Shown: one piece after another, positions 8,920 through 17,501 of the stretch | Numbering within the stretch: the first letter of the stretch is position 1 | Layout of the letters: every line of letters starts with the position of its first letter | Origin: Methanobacteriota archaeon | Lineage (GTDB): Archaea; Thermoplasmatota; Thermoplasmata; RBG-16-68-12 | Length of the DNA stretch: 64,000 bases | NCBI GenBank assembly: GCA_005878515.1 | Contig: VBLZ01000097.1 | Span: 14,239-78,238, forward strand | Direction of reading: 5' to 3' | Made by a program: the position numbers and the translations under genes | The notes under the pieces: generated by a model | Seen by the model: the letters and a program-made list of their open reading frames with translations, nothing else | What the model was told of the DNA's origin: nothing | Database searches by the model: none

Positions 8920-9768
8920 TTGAGCACCGGCGTGGCTGCGTCGAGGAAAATGTCAAGCGCGGGATCACCGAACGTCCTTGGCAAGCTCTCGTACGTCCTC
9001 GCGAGCCGCCAGCGTGAGAAAGTCCTCGCGGCCGTGGTCCCGCGCCCGCAGACACCCGGGCAAATTGCGAAGCAGACGGGCCTTCATCTGTCCCACGTGA
9101 GCCGCACGCTGGGGGAGTTGTCGCGGACCGATCTCATCACGTGCCTATCCGGCGAACGCCGCGGGAAGTTGTACGCCGCCTCGAATCTCGGCCACGCCGT
9201 GTTCGCGGAGCTCGCGGACTCGCGCGGAGATCGACTCATCTCCCCGATGGCCCGGGGCAGTCACTTCCACAACTACCACCACTGGATCGCGGTCCATCAT
9301 GGAAAGGCGGCCGCGGACGAGGTGCTCATCGAGATCGGCCTGGATCCGGCGCACCTCGATGCGGAAGAATGGTATCCCCTGCGTGCGGCGCTCGACGTGC
9401 TCGACCAGATCGAGGCCCGGTTCGGAGACGGCACGTACGATACCATTCGTCGGATGGCCCGCGAAGAAGTGGGGAACTTCCCTTCCGTCCGGCGGCTCGT
9501 CCGCCGCGGGCTCCCGTTCCCGATTTTCCTGGAGCTCTCTCCGAACGCCTATGCGAGGGAGTACAACCACGGCCGGCTCGAGGTGGATGTCCAAGAACGC
9601 CGGGCGGTGATGCGCAACTACGACTGGATGAGCAGCCCAGCGCGGTGCGCCGCCCGGCTCGGGGGGTACGAGGGGACGCTCACCCTGCTCGCAATGAACG
9701 GGACCGTCACGAAGGTCGCATGCATGTTGCGCGGAGCCCCGTACTGCGGCTATCGGATCGACTGGTGA
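8920..9768 (+). CDS. winged-helix regulator with C-terminal sensor-like domain
   Basis: About 282 residues. Residues 25-95 form a winged-helix domain (QREKVLAAVV, then TPGQIAKQTGLHLSHVSRTLGEL as recognition region). The remaining 180 residues end in a pattern seen in V4R/heme-NO-binding-like alpha-beta domains: GGYEGTLTLLA, ACMLRGAPYCGYRIDW. A histidine-rich patch HFHNYHHWIAVHH (about 114-126) is unusual. The start is uncertain: TTG 8920, GTG 8932 and ATG 8950 are in frame, and a seven-codon reading frame at 8903 overlaps the first. Confidence 0.6.
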   Translation: MSTGVAASRKMSSAGSPNVLGKLSYVLASRQREKVLAAVVPRPQTPGQIAKQTGLHLSHVSRTLGELSRTDLITCLSGERRGKLYAASNLGHAVFAELADSRGDRLISPMARGSHFHNYHHWIAVHHGKAAADEVLIEIGLDPAHLDAEEWYPLRAALDVLDQIEARFGDGTYDTIRRMAREEVGNFPSVRRLVRRGLPFPIFLELSPNAYAREYNHGRLEVDVQERRAVMRNYDWMSSPARCAARLGGYEGTLTLLAMNGTVTKVACMLRGAPYCGYRIDW

Positions 9769-9941
9769 GCGTCGGCCGGCATGACCCGAACGGAACATCG
9801 TCTGGTATCTAACTGGTAATTGGCATTATCCCCTACGATGCGCTCCGGGCAAGAGGCAGGGATCCAGGGAAGCGACATCCTCGTTCGGAGGGATGCCTGC
9901 CGGTGCCCGTCCTCGCGGGGAGTCGTGGACGGGTCCCTTTC

Positions 9942-10490
9942 TTACGGTTCCTCGTGATTCTCGCGGGTCCCGTACGGGGTCGAGTACTTGTGCGTCTCCC
10001 GGATCCGTTCGACGCCGTCGATCTCCTTGACATACTCGGCGACCACGGCCGGGACGAGGGATTCCCAGTCGCCTCCTTTCAACATTCGCTGGCGGACGAC
10101 GGTCCCGGAGAGCCGCTCGCGGTCCAACAGGGGGGGCGAGAGTACCTTGAGGCCGTGTTCCCGGAACAAGCGCACTACGAGATCCGAATTCGTGTAGACG
10201 CTGTCAAAGCGGGGCACGAGCGAGGTCACGTGGCTCACCCACACACTGTGGACGTGGGTGTCCGGGATCGGCACGATGTGATAGTTGTGGATCCCCTCCG
10301 CGTCGAGGGCCCGTTTGATCATCTCATATCGCTCGCCGGCGGTGAACGGATTCTCCCCGGTGTGGCTGTACTGGGCCGATCCGATCCCCACGATGATCTC
10401 GTCGTTCGACTCGAGGATCCGCTTCACGGTCGCGAGGTGACCCCGATGGAACGGCTGGAACCGACCGATGAAGAATGCGCGCCCGCTCAC
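9942..10490 (-). CDS. nadM: nicotinamide-nucleotide adenylyltransferase
   Basis: 182 residues. Transfers AMP from ATP to NMN to make NAD+. GRFQPFHRGH near the N-terminus is the nucleotidyltransferase (H/T)xGH signature, and LSGTVVRQRM near the C-terminus is the ISGTxxR phosphate-binding motif. Length matches archaeal NMNAT. The GTG at 10490 overlaps the stop of the upstream 51-residue gene (GTGA), so the two are translationally coupled; longer upstream reading gives non-homologous residues. Confidence 0.92.
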   Translation of the reverse strand: MSGRAFFIGRFQPFHRGHLATVKRILESNDEIIVGIGSAQYSHTGENPFTAGERYEMIKRALDAEGIHNYHIVPIPDTHVHSVWVSHVTSLVPRFDSVYTNSDLVVRLFREHGLKVLSPPLLDRERLSGTVVRQRMLKGGDWESLVPAVVAEYVKEIDGVERIRETHKYSTPYGTRENHEEP

Positions 10491-10642
10491 TCGTCGTCCT
10501 CTCCGAGGAAGTGGTCGATGTACGGGCACTCGATCGTCAAGAACATGCGGCAATGGACGCACATACCGTCGTCGTCCGCAGGTGCGAGGGCGGGGCTGGA
10601 TTCATAACAGGGCATCGGTTCGGAGAACTCGGAGGGATCCAT
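10487..10642 (-). CDS. small cysteine-motif protein coupled to nadM
   Basis: 51 residues, acidic, with C12, a CxxC pair (C28, C31) and C39, suggesting one bound metal ion. Not recognised as a named family. The ATG at 10642 has a GGAAGGT ribosome site. It starts 28 bases after the LonB stop and its own stop overlaps the nadM start, so lonB, this gene and nadM look like one transcription unit. Confidence 0.6.
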   Translation of the reverse strand: MDPSEFSEPMPCYESSPALAPADDDGMCVHCRMFLTIECPYIDHFLGEDDE

Positions 10643-10670
10643 CGGACCTTCCAACGGTCTCTCCGGAATC

Positions 10671-12656
10671 TCAGTGGGGCACTGCGGTCGGGCCCGGCTT
10701 GTCCGGCGTAATCTTCGGGACCAACGCCACGAGTTTGCTAATGAGCCCGGATTTCTTGGGACCCACGAGCGCCTGTTCCAGGACCTCACTCAGCGTGTCC
10801 ACGGGGACGATCTCGATCTTCCCCTGGTAACGATCTTCCAAGAGGACGTCTTTCAAGTTGGCGCGGGGAATGACGACCTTCCGGATCCCCAGTTCCGCCG
10901 CGGCCTCGATCTTCGCGGTCACACCGCCGACCGGGAGGACCTGGCCGCGGACGCTCAGCGAGCCCGTCATCGCGACGGTCTGGTTGACAGGAACCTCTTC
11001 GAGGGCGCTGATGACGGCCGTCGCGACCGAGATCGACGCGCTGTCGCCTTCGGTCCCCTCGCGGGAGCCGACGAACTGGACATGGATGTCGTGGTTGGAG
11101 ATGTCCTCGCCGGTGTACTTCTTGATGAGGGCCGAGACGTTCTCGACCGCCTCTTTCGCGATGTCCCCCAGGCGACCCGTGGCAATGATGCGCCCACCCT
11201 GTTTCGCCTGAGCCGGCGTCACTTCGGCGGCGATGGGCAGGACGATGCCACTGAATTCCGCCATCGAGTTGTCGCCGATGAGGACCGCCAGGCCGTTGAC
11301 CATGCCGACGATCGCGCCTTCCGTGATGAACGTCTGATACTCCTTGCCGCGTTCGATCATGCGGTCGGCGACCTGTTGCTCGAGCGACCGCGCGATCCGC
11401 TTCGCGTTCAGGACATGCTTCGCGGTGACGAGGGGCGTCGACTCTTCTTGGGCGATGTCGCCGGCGACGCGGATGAGCCCTCCGAGTTCGCGGAGCCGCA
11501 GGGTCAACTGACCCCGGCGGCCTGCTCGGCGCTGTGCCTCCCGCAGGATTTCGAGCACCGCGGTCCGGTCGAAGTGCGGAATCTTCCGGTCCTTCGCGAC
11601 CTCTTGAGCAACGAACCGCACGAGCTTGAGTCGATTCTCGTCCGAATCGGGCATCGTGCTCTTCATGTAAATCTCGTACCCGTACCCGCGAATCCGAGAG
11701 CGCAATGCCGGGTGCATGCCCTGGACCGCGTCCAGGTTGCCCGCGGCGACGAGGATGAAGTCGCACGGCACGGCTTCCGTCTTCACCATCGCGCCGGAGG
11801 ACCGTTCGCTCTGACCGACGATGGAGAACTTCTTCTCCTGCATCGCGGTCAGCAGGCTCTGCTGGCTCTCCATGCGGAGCACGTTGATCTCGTCGACGAA
11901 CAGGACGCCCTTGTGGGCCTTATGAATCGCGCCGGATTCGACGCGCTCGTGCGCCGGCGTCTCGAGCCCGCCACTCTGGAACGGGTCGTGTTTGACGTCC
12001 CCGAGGAGCGCGCCCGCGTGGCTCCCGGTCGCATCGACGAACGGCGGCATCTCGTCGGGCGTGTGGCTCACGAGGAGCTTCGGGACCATGAGGTTCTCTT
12101 GGCGATGCCCGGTGTACCGCGTGGCGATGTAGATGATCGCCGCCACGAGGATGCCGAACAGGATGATGTTCGGCGCGTCGGGTCGGAACTGCGGCGTCTC
12201 GGATCCCCATTGATACGAGAGGATGACGCTCAAACCGATGATGAAGAAGACGATCGTCATGACCATGGAGGCCTTCTGTTCCCGTCGTTGCATCGCCTCC
12301 GCCTTCTGCGCGTTGACGATTTCGCGTCCCTTCCCGGCGGGCACGACGCGGATCTTGGGCTCGTTCGGATCTTCCGGATTGTGGTAGACGATGATGTCTT
12401 GGAGGTCGTCGCGCGGCAGCATTTCCGTCATCGACCGGGCGAGCATCGACTTGCCCGTGCCCGGATCGCCGATGAGCATCACATGCCGCTTCTGCTCGGA
12501 GGCCTTCCGGATGACCTCGACGGCTCGCTCTTGACCGATGACCTGGTCGACGAGCCGCTCGGGGATCTTGACCTCCGCCGTGGACCGGAAATCGACCTTG
12601 TTAATCCACGTATCCACAGGGGGGAGCTCTTCAGGCTCTCCCACCGTCTCCACCAT
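10671..12656 (-). CDS. lonB: archaeal membrane-bound Lon protease (LonB)
   Basis: 661 residues. ATP-dependent membrane-anchored protease for protein quality control. The AAA+ module has Walker A GDPGTGKS at 63-70 and Walker B VLFVDEIN at 251-258; as in all archaeal LonB, two membrane segments (about 131-148 and 163-179) are inserted between them. The C-terminal S16 protease domain has the Ser-Lys dyad at S539 (EGDSAS) and K582 (TAKIEA). A TTTAAG-type TATA element lies about 55 bases upstream of the ATG. Followed by the small cysteine protein and nadM. Confidence 0.95.
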   Translation of the reverse strand: MVETVGEPEELPPVDTWINKVDFRSTAEVKIPERLVDQVIGQERAVEVIRKASEQKRHVMLIGDPGTGKSMLARSMTEMLPRDDLQDIIVYHNPEDPNEPKIRVVPAGKGREIVNAQKAEAMQRREQKASMVMTIVFFIIGLSVILSYQWGSETPQFRPDAPNIILFGILVAAIIYIATRYTGHRQENLMVPKLLVSHTPDEMPPFVDATGSHAGALLGDVKHDPFQSGGLETPAHERVESGAIHKAHKGVLFVDEINVLRMESQQSLLTAMQEKKFSIVGQSERSSGAMVKTEAVPCDFILVAAGNLDAVQGMHPALRSRIRGYGYEIYMKSTMPDSDENRLKLVRFVAQEVAKDRKIPHFDRTAVLEILREAQRRAGRRGQLTLRLRELGGLIRVAGDIAQEESTPLVTAKHVLNAKRIARSLEQQVADRMIERGKEYQTFITEGAIVGMVNGLAVLIGDNSMAEFSGIVLPIAAEVTPAQAKQGGRIIATGRLGDIAKEAVENVSALIKKYTGEDISNHDIHVQFVGSREGTEGDSASISVATAVISALEEVPVNQTVAMTGSLSVRGQVLPVGGVTAKIEAAAELGIRKVVIPRANLKDVLLEDRYQGKIEIVPVDTLSEVLEQALVGPKKSGLISKLVALVPKITPDKPGPTAVPH

Positions 12657-12848
12657 CTTCTGACCGGGCCCTCGCGTGGGTCGCTTTCGAATACACGACC
12701 CTTCTACTTAAACACTTTGACCTTGAAAACCCGAATGAGACTGCGCGGGGCTCGAGTTTCTCCATATGCGAGTCATCGGTCGACACCGCAAATTCGTCGC
12801 AGTTCGATTCTCTCGTGAGGTCGAATGAGTGCGAATCGCAATCGAACG

Positions 12849-13382
12849 TCACGCTGCGCGCTTCGCAATCATCTGCGCGAGCTTCGCGAACGCGACCTCG
12901 ACGTTCTCGCCGGTCTTCGCGGACGTGAACAAGAACGGGGCCTCGTGCGCCTCCGCCGCGCTCTGCACGTCGGCCTTCGTAATCGCCATCTGGTTCTTCA
13001 GATCCGCCTTGTTCGCCAGGAATTCGATCGGGACGTTCCCGGTGACCTTTATCACGGCGGCGACCCAATCCTCGAGGTCATCGAGCGTCTCCTTCCGCGT
13101 CACATCGCACACCGCGAGGACGCCCTGGGCCCCGTGGAAGTACGCTTCTTTGAGCAATTCGCGGAAGCCTTTCTCGCCCATGATATCCCAGATCGTCATG
13201 TCGACGTCCATGCCGCCGTTCGCGCCGTCGACCTTGATCTCTTTCTTCGAGACCTTCGCGCCGAGCGTGGAGATGTATCGGTCGTCGAACTGGTCCTGGA
13301 TGAACCTCCGGATCAGGCACGTCTTGCCGACTGCGCCCTCTCCGACGAGGCAGACCTTGACTTTCATCTTTTGGCGGTCCAT
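12849..13382 (-). CDS. Ras-like small GTPase A
   Basis: 177 residues. G1 is GEGAVGKT, G2 a threonine in the STLGAK switch, G3 WDIMGEKG, G4 NKAD and G5 TSAK: a complete Ras/Rab-type G domain and little else. The catalytic glutamine position of the usual DTAGQ motif holds glutamate. There is no C-terminal cysteine for a lipid anchor. The start could be ATG 13382 or ATG 13367. It has its own TATA-like element (TTATAAA at 13425-13431) and is followed by two paralogues' promoters upstream, so it may be separately expressed. Cellular role unknown. Confidence 0.88.
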   Translation of the reverse strand: MDRQKMKVKVCLVGEGAVGKTCLIRRFIQDQFDDRYISTLGAKVSKKEIKVDGANGGMDVDMTIWDIMGEKGFRELLKEAYFHGAQGVLAVCDVTRKETLDDLEDWVAAVIKVTGNVPIEFLANKADLKNQMAITKADVQSAAEAHEAPFLFTSAKTGENVEVAFAKLAQMIAKRAA

Positions 13383-13497
13383 CAGAATCCCTAGAGCCGG
13401 TGCGTCGCTCGCACACGTCTCAGGTTATAAAGGCGTTGCCCATCGGTTATCTATCGAGATAATGGCGGGGGCTCGGAGGGCTTGCGCCTCGATGGCG

Positions 13498-14052
13498 TCA
13501 CTCGTTTCCGCGGTTCCCGATCGCATCGGCGAGGGCGCGGAACGCCTCGGCCACGCCGGCCCCGGTCTTCGCCGACGCGAGGAACTGAGGTGCGCTGTGG
13601 ATCGACCCCATCCGGCCGAGTTCTTCCTGGCTCACGACGAGCCGCTCGGTCAGGTCCATCTTGTTCCCGAGGAACACCATCGGGACGTTGCCGACCTGCT
13701 TTCGGATCATCTGGACCCAGTTGTTGAGATCGTAAAACGTATCCTTCCGCGTGAGGTCGCAGACCGCGATCACGCCTTGGGAGCCTTCGAAGTACGCGTC
13801 GCGGAGTAAGGCCCGGAATCCCTTTTCGCCCATGATGTCCCAGACCATCATGTCGAGCGTCGCGGGGGCGCCCTTCCAAACGACATCGACCGACTTCTTC
13901 GTGACCTTCGTGCCGACCGTGGCGATGTACCGGTCGTCGAACTGGTCTTGAACGAACCGCTTGATGAGAGAGGTCTTGCCGACCGCGACATCCCCGACGA
14001 GGCAGACCTTGGCCTTGAGATGCTTCTGGCCAGCCATCGTGGACGTCGCCAT
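13498..14052 (-). CDS. Ras-like small GTPase B
   Basis: 184 residues, clearly paralogous to the neighbours. G1 GDVAVGKT, switch threonine in IATVGTKV, G3 WDIMGEKG (glutamate at the Ras Q61 position), G4 NKMD and G5 ASAK. The segment RRDAYFEGSQGVIAVCDLTRKDTF-like region aligns with GTPases A and C. ATG 14052 is used; a GTG at 14055 and an ATG at 14037 are alternatives. A TATA-like CTTATGTAC lies at 14077-14085. No membrane anchor or extra domain. Confidence 0.88.
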   Translation of the reverse strand: MATSTMAGQKHLKAKVCLVGDVAVGKTSLIKRFVQDQFDDRYIATVGTKVTKKSVDVVWKGAPATLDMMVWDIMGEKGFRALLRDAYFEGSQGVIAVCDLTRKDTFYDLNNWVQMIRKQVGNVPMVFLGNKMDLTERLVVSQEELGRMGSIHSAPQFLASAKTGAGVAEAFRALADAIGNRGNE

Positions 14053-14117
14053 CACGGGCCACCCATCGAGCGCGGTCTTATGTACCGTGCAGACGCGAGT
14101 ATCGCCCCTGATAATTC

Positions 14118-14681
14118 TTACTCTTCAGGGAGCACTTTTCGCGCGTAACGCTCCTTCGCGACCCGCTCGGCAAGGGACTGGAACGCATTCTCGACGTTGA
14201 CGCCGGCCTTCGCCGACGTGAAGTGGAACGGACTGTCGTAGGCGCGGGCGGCCTGGACCATGTCGTCCTCGCTGATCTGAATCTGGTCCTTCAAGTCGAT
14301 CTTGTTGCCGAGGAACTCGATCGGAATCTTGCCCGTGACACTGTAGACGCCCTCGATCCAGTCGTCGAGGTCTTCGAGGGTCTTCTTCCGGGTGACGTCG
14401 CAGACCGCAAGGATCCCGCGGGCGCCGTAGAAGTACGCCTCCTTGAGCAGCTCGCGGAAGCCTTTCTGGCCCATGATATCCCAGATTGTCATGTCGATCT
14501 TCAATTCGCCCGAGCCGTCCGGCGACGAGGAGGTGAGCTCCTTCTTTGAGACCTTCGTGCCGAGCGTCTGGATGTACTTATCATCGAAGTTCTCCAGCAC
14601 GAATCGGCGGATGAGAGAGGTCTTGCCAACTGCAGCCTCACCAACGAGGCAAACTTTCACTTTCATCCGCTTGACTTCCAT
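14118..14681 (-). CDS. Ras-like small GTPase C
   Basis: 187 residues, third member of the tandem family. G1 GEAAVGKT, switch threonine in IQTLGTKV, G3 WDIMGQKG, G4 NKID, G5 TSAK. Unlike A and B it keeps glutamine at the Ras Q61-equivalent position. The SSSPDGSGE insert before G3 distinguishes it. A CTTAAAAG TATA-like element at 14722-14733 lies about 45 bases upstream. Roles in archaea are unknown; related families regulate gliding or polarity in bacteria and trafficking in eukaryotes. Confidence 0.9.
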   Translation of the reverse strand: MEVKRMKVKVCLVGEAAVGKTSLIRRFVLENFDDKYIQTLGTKVSKKELTSSSPDGSGELKIDMTIWDIMGQKGFRELLKEAYFYGARGILAVCDVTRKKTLEDLDDWIEGVYSVTGKIPIEFLGNKIDLKDQIQISEDDMVQAARAYDSPFHFTSAKAGVNVENAFQSLAERVAKERYARKVLPEE

Positions 14682-14855
14682 GAAGAACCGCCCAGCGACG
14701 TGGCATAGCCTGCGAAGCCCGCTTAAAAGTTATGGGAGTGTTATCACCGACGATACATCGGAACCCGCTCGCCATGAGTGATGCGTGTCCGTGCGCCTCG
14801 CGCGTGGCGAAAGGTTTTGTATTTTCCGCGTCATGTCGTCGACGAAGGCGCGACG

Positions 14856-15020
14856 ATGTGTGACGAATACTACGACGCGCGCATGAAAGCGTTCTGGCGG
14901 GCTCTCGCGGAAGAGGACGAACGAGCGATCGACGAGGAAGAGGAAAAACCGATCGCGCAGCCGATTGTCCTCGAGATCGCCGAGCCACACAAACCGAAAC
15001 AGAAACCGCTCGCCCGCTGA
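14856..15020 (+). CDS. small acidic protein, unrecognised
   Basis: 54 residues, opening MCDEYYDARMKAFWRAL and continuing with an acidic helix (EEDERAIDEEEEK) and a basic tail. No known family. A TATA-like TTTTGTATTTT at about 14816-14826 is 35 bases upstream, supporting expression from the ATG at 14856. It lies between the GTPase cluster and the ribosomal operon promoter, on the ribosomal strand. Confidence 0.45.
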   Translation: MCDEYYDARMKAFWRALAEEDERAIDEEEEKPIAQPIVLEIAEPHKPKQKPLAR

Positions 15021-15083
15021 ACCGCTCGAGACGGACGCCCGCGACCGAATTCCCCGGGAGGCGGAGCCTCCGTCTCCAAAGAA

Positions 15084-15090
15084 TTATATA
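15084..15090 (+). promoter_or_regulatory. TATA box of the ribosomal protein operon
   Basis: TTATATA preceded by a purine-rich AAAGAA that resembles a BRE. Predicted transcription start is near 15112, leaving a leader of roughly 155 bases before the L3 start. Confidence 0.6.
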
Positions 15091-15245
15091 CGTCCCCTCC
15101 ATAGAGACGGCCCAACGCGTCGACCAGACGCCCCCGGGCAATCCCTTCGTGGATCCCGGAAATGCGGGCCCGATTCTTCTGGCCTCGCAGGCAGCGTCAC
15201 GGTGTCGCGACCGAACGCCCGCGGCTCATCGTACGCGAGGAGAGA

Positions 15246-15266
15246 CCACTCTCCGCGGAGGAGTGG
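15246..15266 (+). promoter_or_regulatory. hairpin covering the L3 ribosome binding site
   Basis: CCACTCTC and GAGGAGTGG pair around a CGCG loop with one bulged G. The 3' arm contains the GGAGG-type ribosome site that ends 4-9 bases before the L3 GTG. In the RNA this would hide the site, a common layout for ribosomal-protein autoregulation. Confidence 0.4.
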
Positions 15267-15269
15267 CCA

Positions 15270-16274
15270 GTGCCGAAGGAACACCGACCGAGACACGGAT
15301 CGATGGGCTTTTCGCCCCGCAAGCGGAGCGAGAGCCCGATTCCGCACTTCTCGAGCTGGCCGGACGTGGACGGCGGCACGCCTCGGCTCCAAGGATTCGC
15401 CGGCTACAAGGCGGGCATGACGCACGCGATTGTCGTCGACTACCGACCGACCTCGACGACCTCGGGCCAAGAGGTCCAGGTCCCCGTGACGGTCGTCGAG
15501 GTGCCGCCAATGCGGGTCGCCGCCGTCCGATTGTACCGGCGCGTGCCGGAAGGGCTCAAGACCGCCGCGGAGGTGTGGGCGGCTCAACTCGAGAAGGAGC
15601 TTCGCCGCGTCTTCCCGATCCCGAAAGACTACGACGCGGAGGAAGCCTGGTCGAAGGTCGACGCGGCCGCCATCGACGAGGTTCGGGTTATCACGTACAC
15701 GCAGCCGTCGCTCGTCACCGGCGTCCCGAAGAAGAAGCCGGACCTGATGGAAAATCGGGTGGGCGGCGGATCGATCGAGGACCGGATCAAGTACGCACGC
15801 GGACTCCTGGGAAAGGAGATTCCCGTCACCGAATTTTGCCGCGAGGGTTCGATGGTCGACGTCGCGGCGATCACGAAGGGGAAAGGCTGGAAGGGCCACC
15901 ACACGCGCTGGGGCACGCGTCTCCTGAGTCACAAGAACTCGAAGCACCGACGGAACATCGGAACGCTCGGGAATTTCCAGCCCGGGTACGTCCGCCCGAC
16001 CGTGCCGCAAGGGGGCCAGTTCGGCTACCATCAACGGACGGAGTACAACAAGAGGATCCTGAAAATCGGAGACAAGGCGGACGAGGTCACGCCGGAGGGA
16101 GGCTTCCTCCATTACGGGAATCTGCGGAATCCGTTCGTCCTGCTGCATGGATCGATTCCGGGGCCAACGAAGCGCCTTATTCGATTCCGCGATGCGGCTC
16201 GCGGCGGATACGTGAAGCTCGAGAAATCCCCGGACCTCACGTACATCTCCCGCCAATCGAAGCAGGGGGTGTGA
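15270..16274 (+). CDS. rpl3: ribosomal protein uL3
   Basis: 334 residues, normal for archaeal L3. The GTG start gives PKEHRPRHGSMGFSPRKR, the conserved N-terminus of archaeal L3, so the in-frame ATG 108 bases upstream is rejected. GKGWKGHHTRWGTRLLSHK is the loop reaching the peptidyl-transferase centre. It opens the S10-type cluster; L4 starts four bases after its stop. Confidence 0.95.
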   Translation: MPKEHRPRHGSMGFSPRKRSESPIPHFSSWPDVDGGTPRLQGFAGYKAGMTHAIVVDYRPTSTTSGQEVQVPVTVVEVPPMRVAAVRLYRRVPEGLKTAAEVWAAQLEKELRRVFPIPKDYDAEEAWSKVDAAAIDEVRVITYTQPSLVTGVPKKKPDLMENRVGGGSIEDRIKYARGLLGKEIPVTEFCREGSMVDVAAITKGKGWKGHHTRWGTRLLSHKNSKHRRNIGTLGNFQPGYVRPTVPQGGQFGYHQRTEYNKRILKIGDKADEVTPEGGFLHYGNLRNPFVLLHGSIPGPTKRLIRFRDAARGGYVKLEKSPDLTYISRQSKQGV

Positions 16275-16278
16275 CGGC

Positions 16279-17223
16279 ATGGCGGATCCCGAGGACAAGA
16301 AGGGCACCGCGGGATCCGCGGACGCCAAGCCGGCCCCGAAACGCCGCATACGGGCTCCGAAGGCCGCGAAACCGACGAAGGCCGCGAAGGCGGCGAGGGC
16401 CACTCAAGAGAAGGAGACGAAACGAGAGGCGCCCGCGGTCAAGCCCGGTCAAGTTCACGTCTACTCCCTCGACGGCGACATCATCAAGACGGTCGAACTC
16501 CCGACGGTCTTCCGATCCGATGTCCGCCTCGATCTGATTCGGCGGGCGGTGACCGCATTCCAAGCGAACCGTCGACAACCCTACGGGCCCTCGCCGATGG
16601 CGGGGATGCATCACTCCGTCCGCTGGTCGGGGAAGGGGAAAGGCGTGTCGCGGGTCCCGCGTCTCCGCGGCACGATGACCGGGGCGCAAGCGCCCGGGAC
16701 GGTCGGTGGCCGCCGAGCGCATCCCCCTCGCCCGGACAAGGTGTGGGTCAAGAAGGTCAACGAACAGGAACGGCGGCTGGCTCGCAACGCCGCGATCGCG
16801 GCCGTGAAGGATCCTCGGATGGTCGCATCGCGCGGCCACCGATTCCCGGAGGACATCACGCTCCCCGTGGTGATCGAGGACGGAATCGAGACGCTCACGC
16901 CGGATAGCGGCGCGACCCGCGAGGGCCTGAAGATCCTCAATCACCTCGGCCTCCTACCCGACGTGGAACGCGCGAAAGACGGACGACACATCCGCGCCGG
17001 CCGCGGGAAGATGCGCGGGCGGCGGTACCGCCAGCCCCGGAGCGTCCTCGTGGTCGTGAAAGAAGCCGGAAACGTCCGGCGGCTCCTGGGAAATCTTCCC
17101 GGCGTCGAGGTCGTGAACCCCGCGGCCTTGAACGCGGAGGTCCTCGCGCCGGGAGGCGACCCCGGACGACTCACGGTTTTCAGCGAAGGGGCGCTCGAGA
17201 TCCTCAGGAGCTGGCCGACATGA
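16279..17223 (+). CDS. rpl4: ribosomal protein uL4 with basic N-terminal extension
   Basis: 314 residues against about 255 in most archaea. The first 55 residues are a low-complexity Ala-Lys-Pro stretch; the L4 fold begins near VHVYSLDGDI. The tunnel loop around RWSGKGKGVSRVPR and GTVGGRRAHPP is intact. The extension is probably disordered and may contact RNA (inference). Overlaps L23 by four bases (ATGA). Confidence 0.95.
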   Translation: MADPEDKKGTAGSADAKPAPKRRIRAPKAAKPTKAAKAARATQEKETKREAPAVKPGQVHVYSLDGDIIKTVELPTVFRSDVRLDLIRRAVTAFQANRRQPYGPSPMAGMHHSVRWSGKGKGVSRVPRLRGTMTGAQAPGTVGGRRAHPPRPDKVWVKKVNEQERRLARNAAIAAVKDPRMVASRGHRFPEDITLPVVIEDGIETLTPDSGATREGLKILNHLGLLPDVERAKDGRHIRAGRGKMRGRRYRQPRSVLVVVKEAGNVRRLLGNLPGVEVVNPAALNAEVLAPGGDPGRLTVFSEGALEILRSWPT

Positions 17224-17501
17224 AGCCCCACGAGATCCTCATCCATCCGTACGTCACAGAGAAGACGCTCAACATGCTGCAGGGCACGCCGGCGCAGAAC
17301 CTGAAGGACGGCAATCGCCTCGAATTCCTCGTGCGGCGAGAAGCGACGCGCTCAGAGGTCAAGAAGGCTTTCGAAGAGCTCTTCGAGGTGAAGGTCGCGA
17401 AGGTCAACACGTTCGTCCGGAAGGACGGGAAGCATGCGATCATCAAGTTGAAGGCAGGCTTCTCCGCGGAGGAGATCGGCATGCGGATCGGGGTGTTTTG
17501 A
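17220..17501 (+). CDS. rpl23: ribosomal protein uL23
   Basis: 93 residues. IHPYVTEKTLNML at the N-terminus and KVAKVNTFVRKDGKHAIIKL are family signatures. L23 sits at the tunnel exit and docks signal recognition particle and the Sec translocon. The start overlaps the L4 stop by four bases; its own stop shares one base with the L2 start. Confidence 0.95.
   Translation: MKPHEILIHPYVTEKTLNMLQGTPAQNLKDGNRLEFLVRREATRSEVKKAFEELFEVKVAKVNTFVRKDGKHAIIKLKAGFSAEEIGMRIGVF

Noticed and set aside
9906..9933. Inverted repeat CCCGTCC/GGACGGG after nadM as a terminator
   Set aside because: No T-run follows on the nadM strand and archaea do not need hairpins to terminate; short GC-rich repeats are frequent by chance here.
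10674..12818. 714-codon plus-strand frame opposite lonB
   Set aside because: Composition is typical of antisense DNA, and lonB has full catalytic motifs on the other strand.
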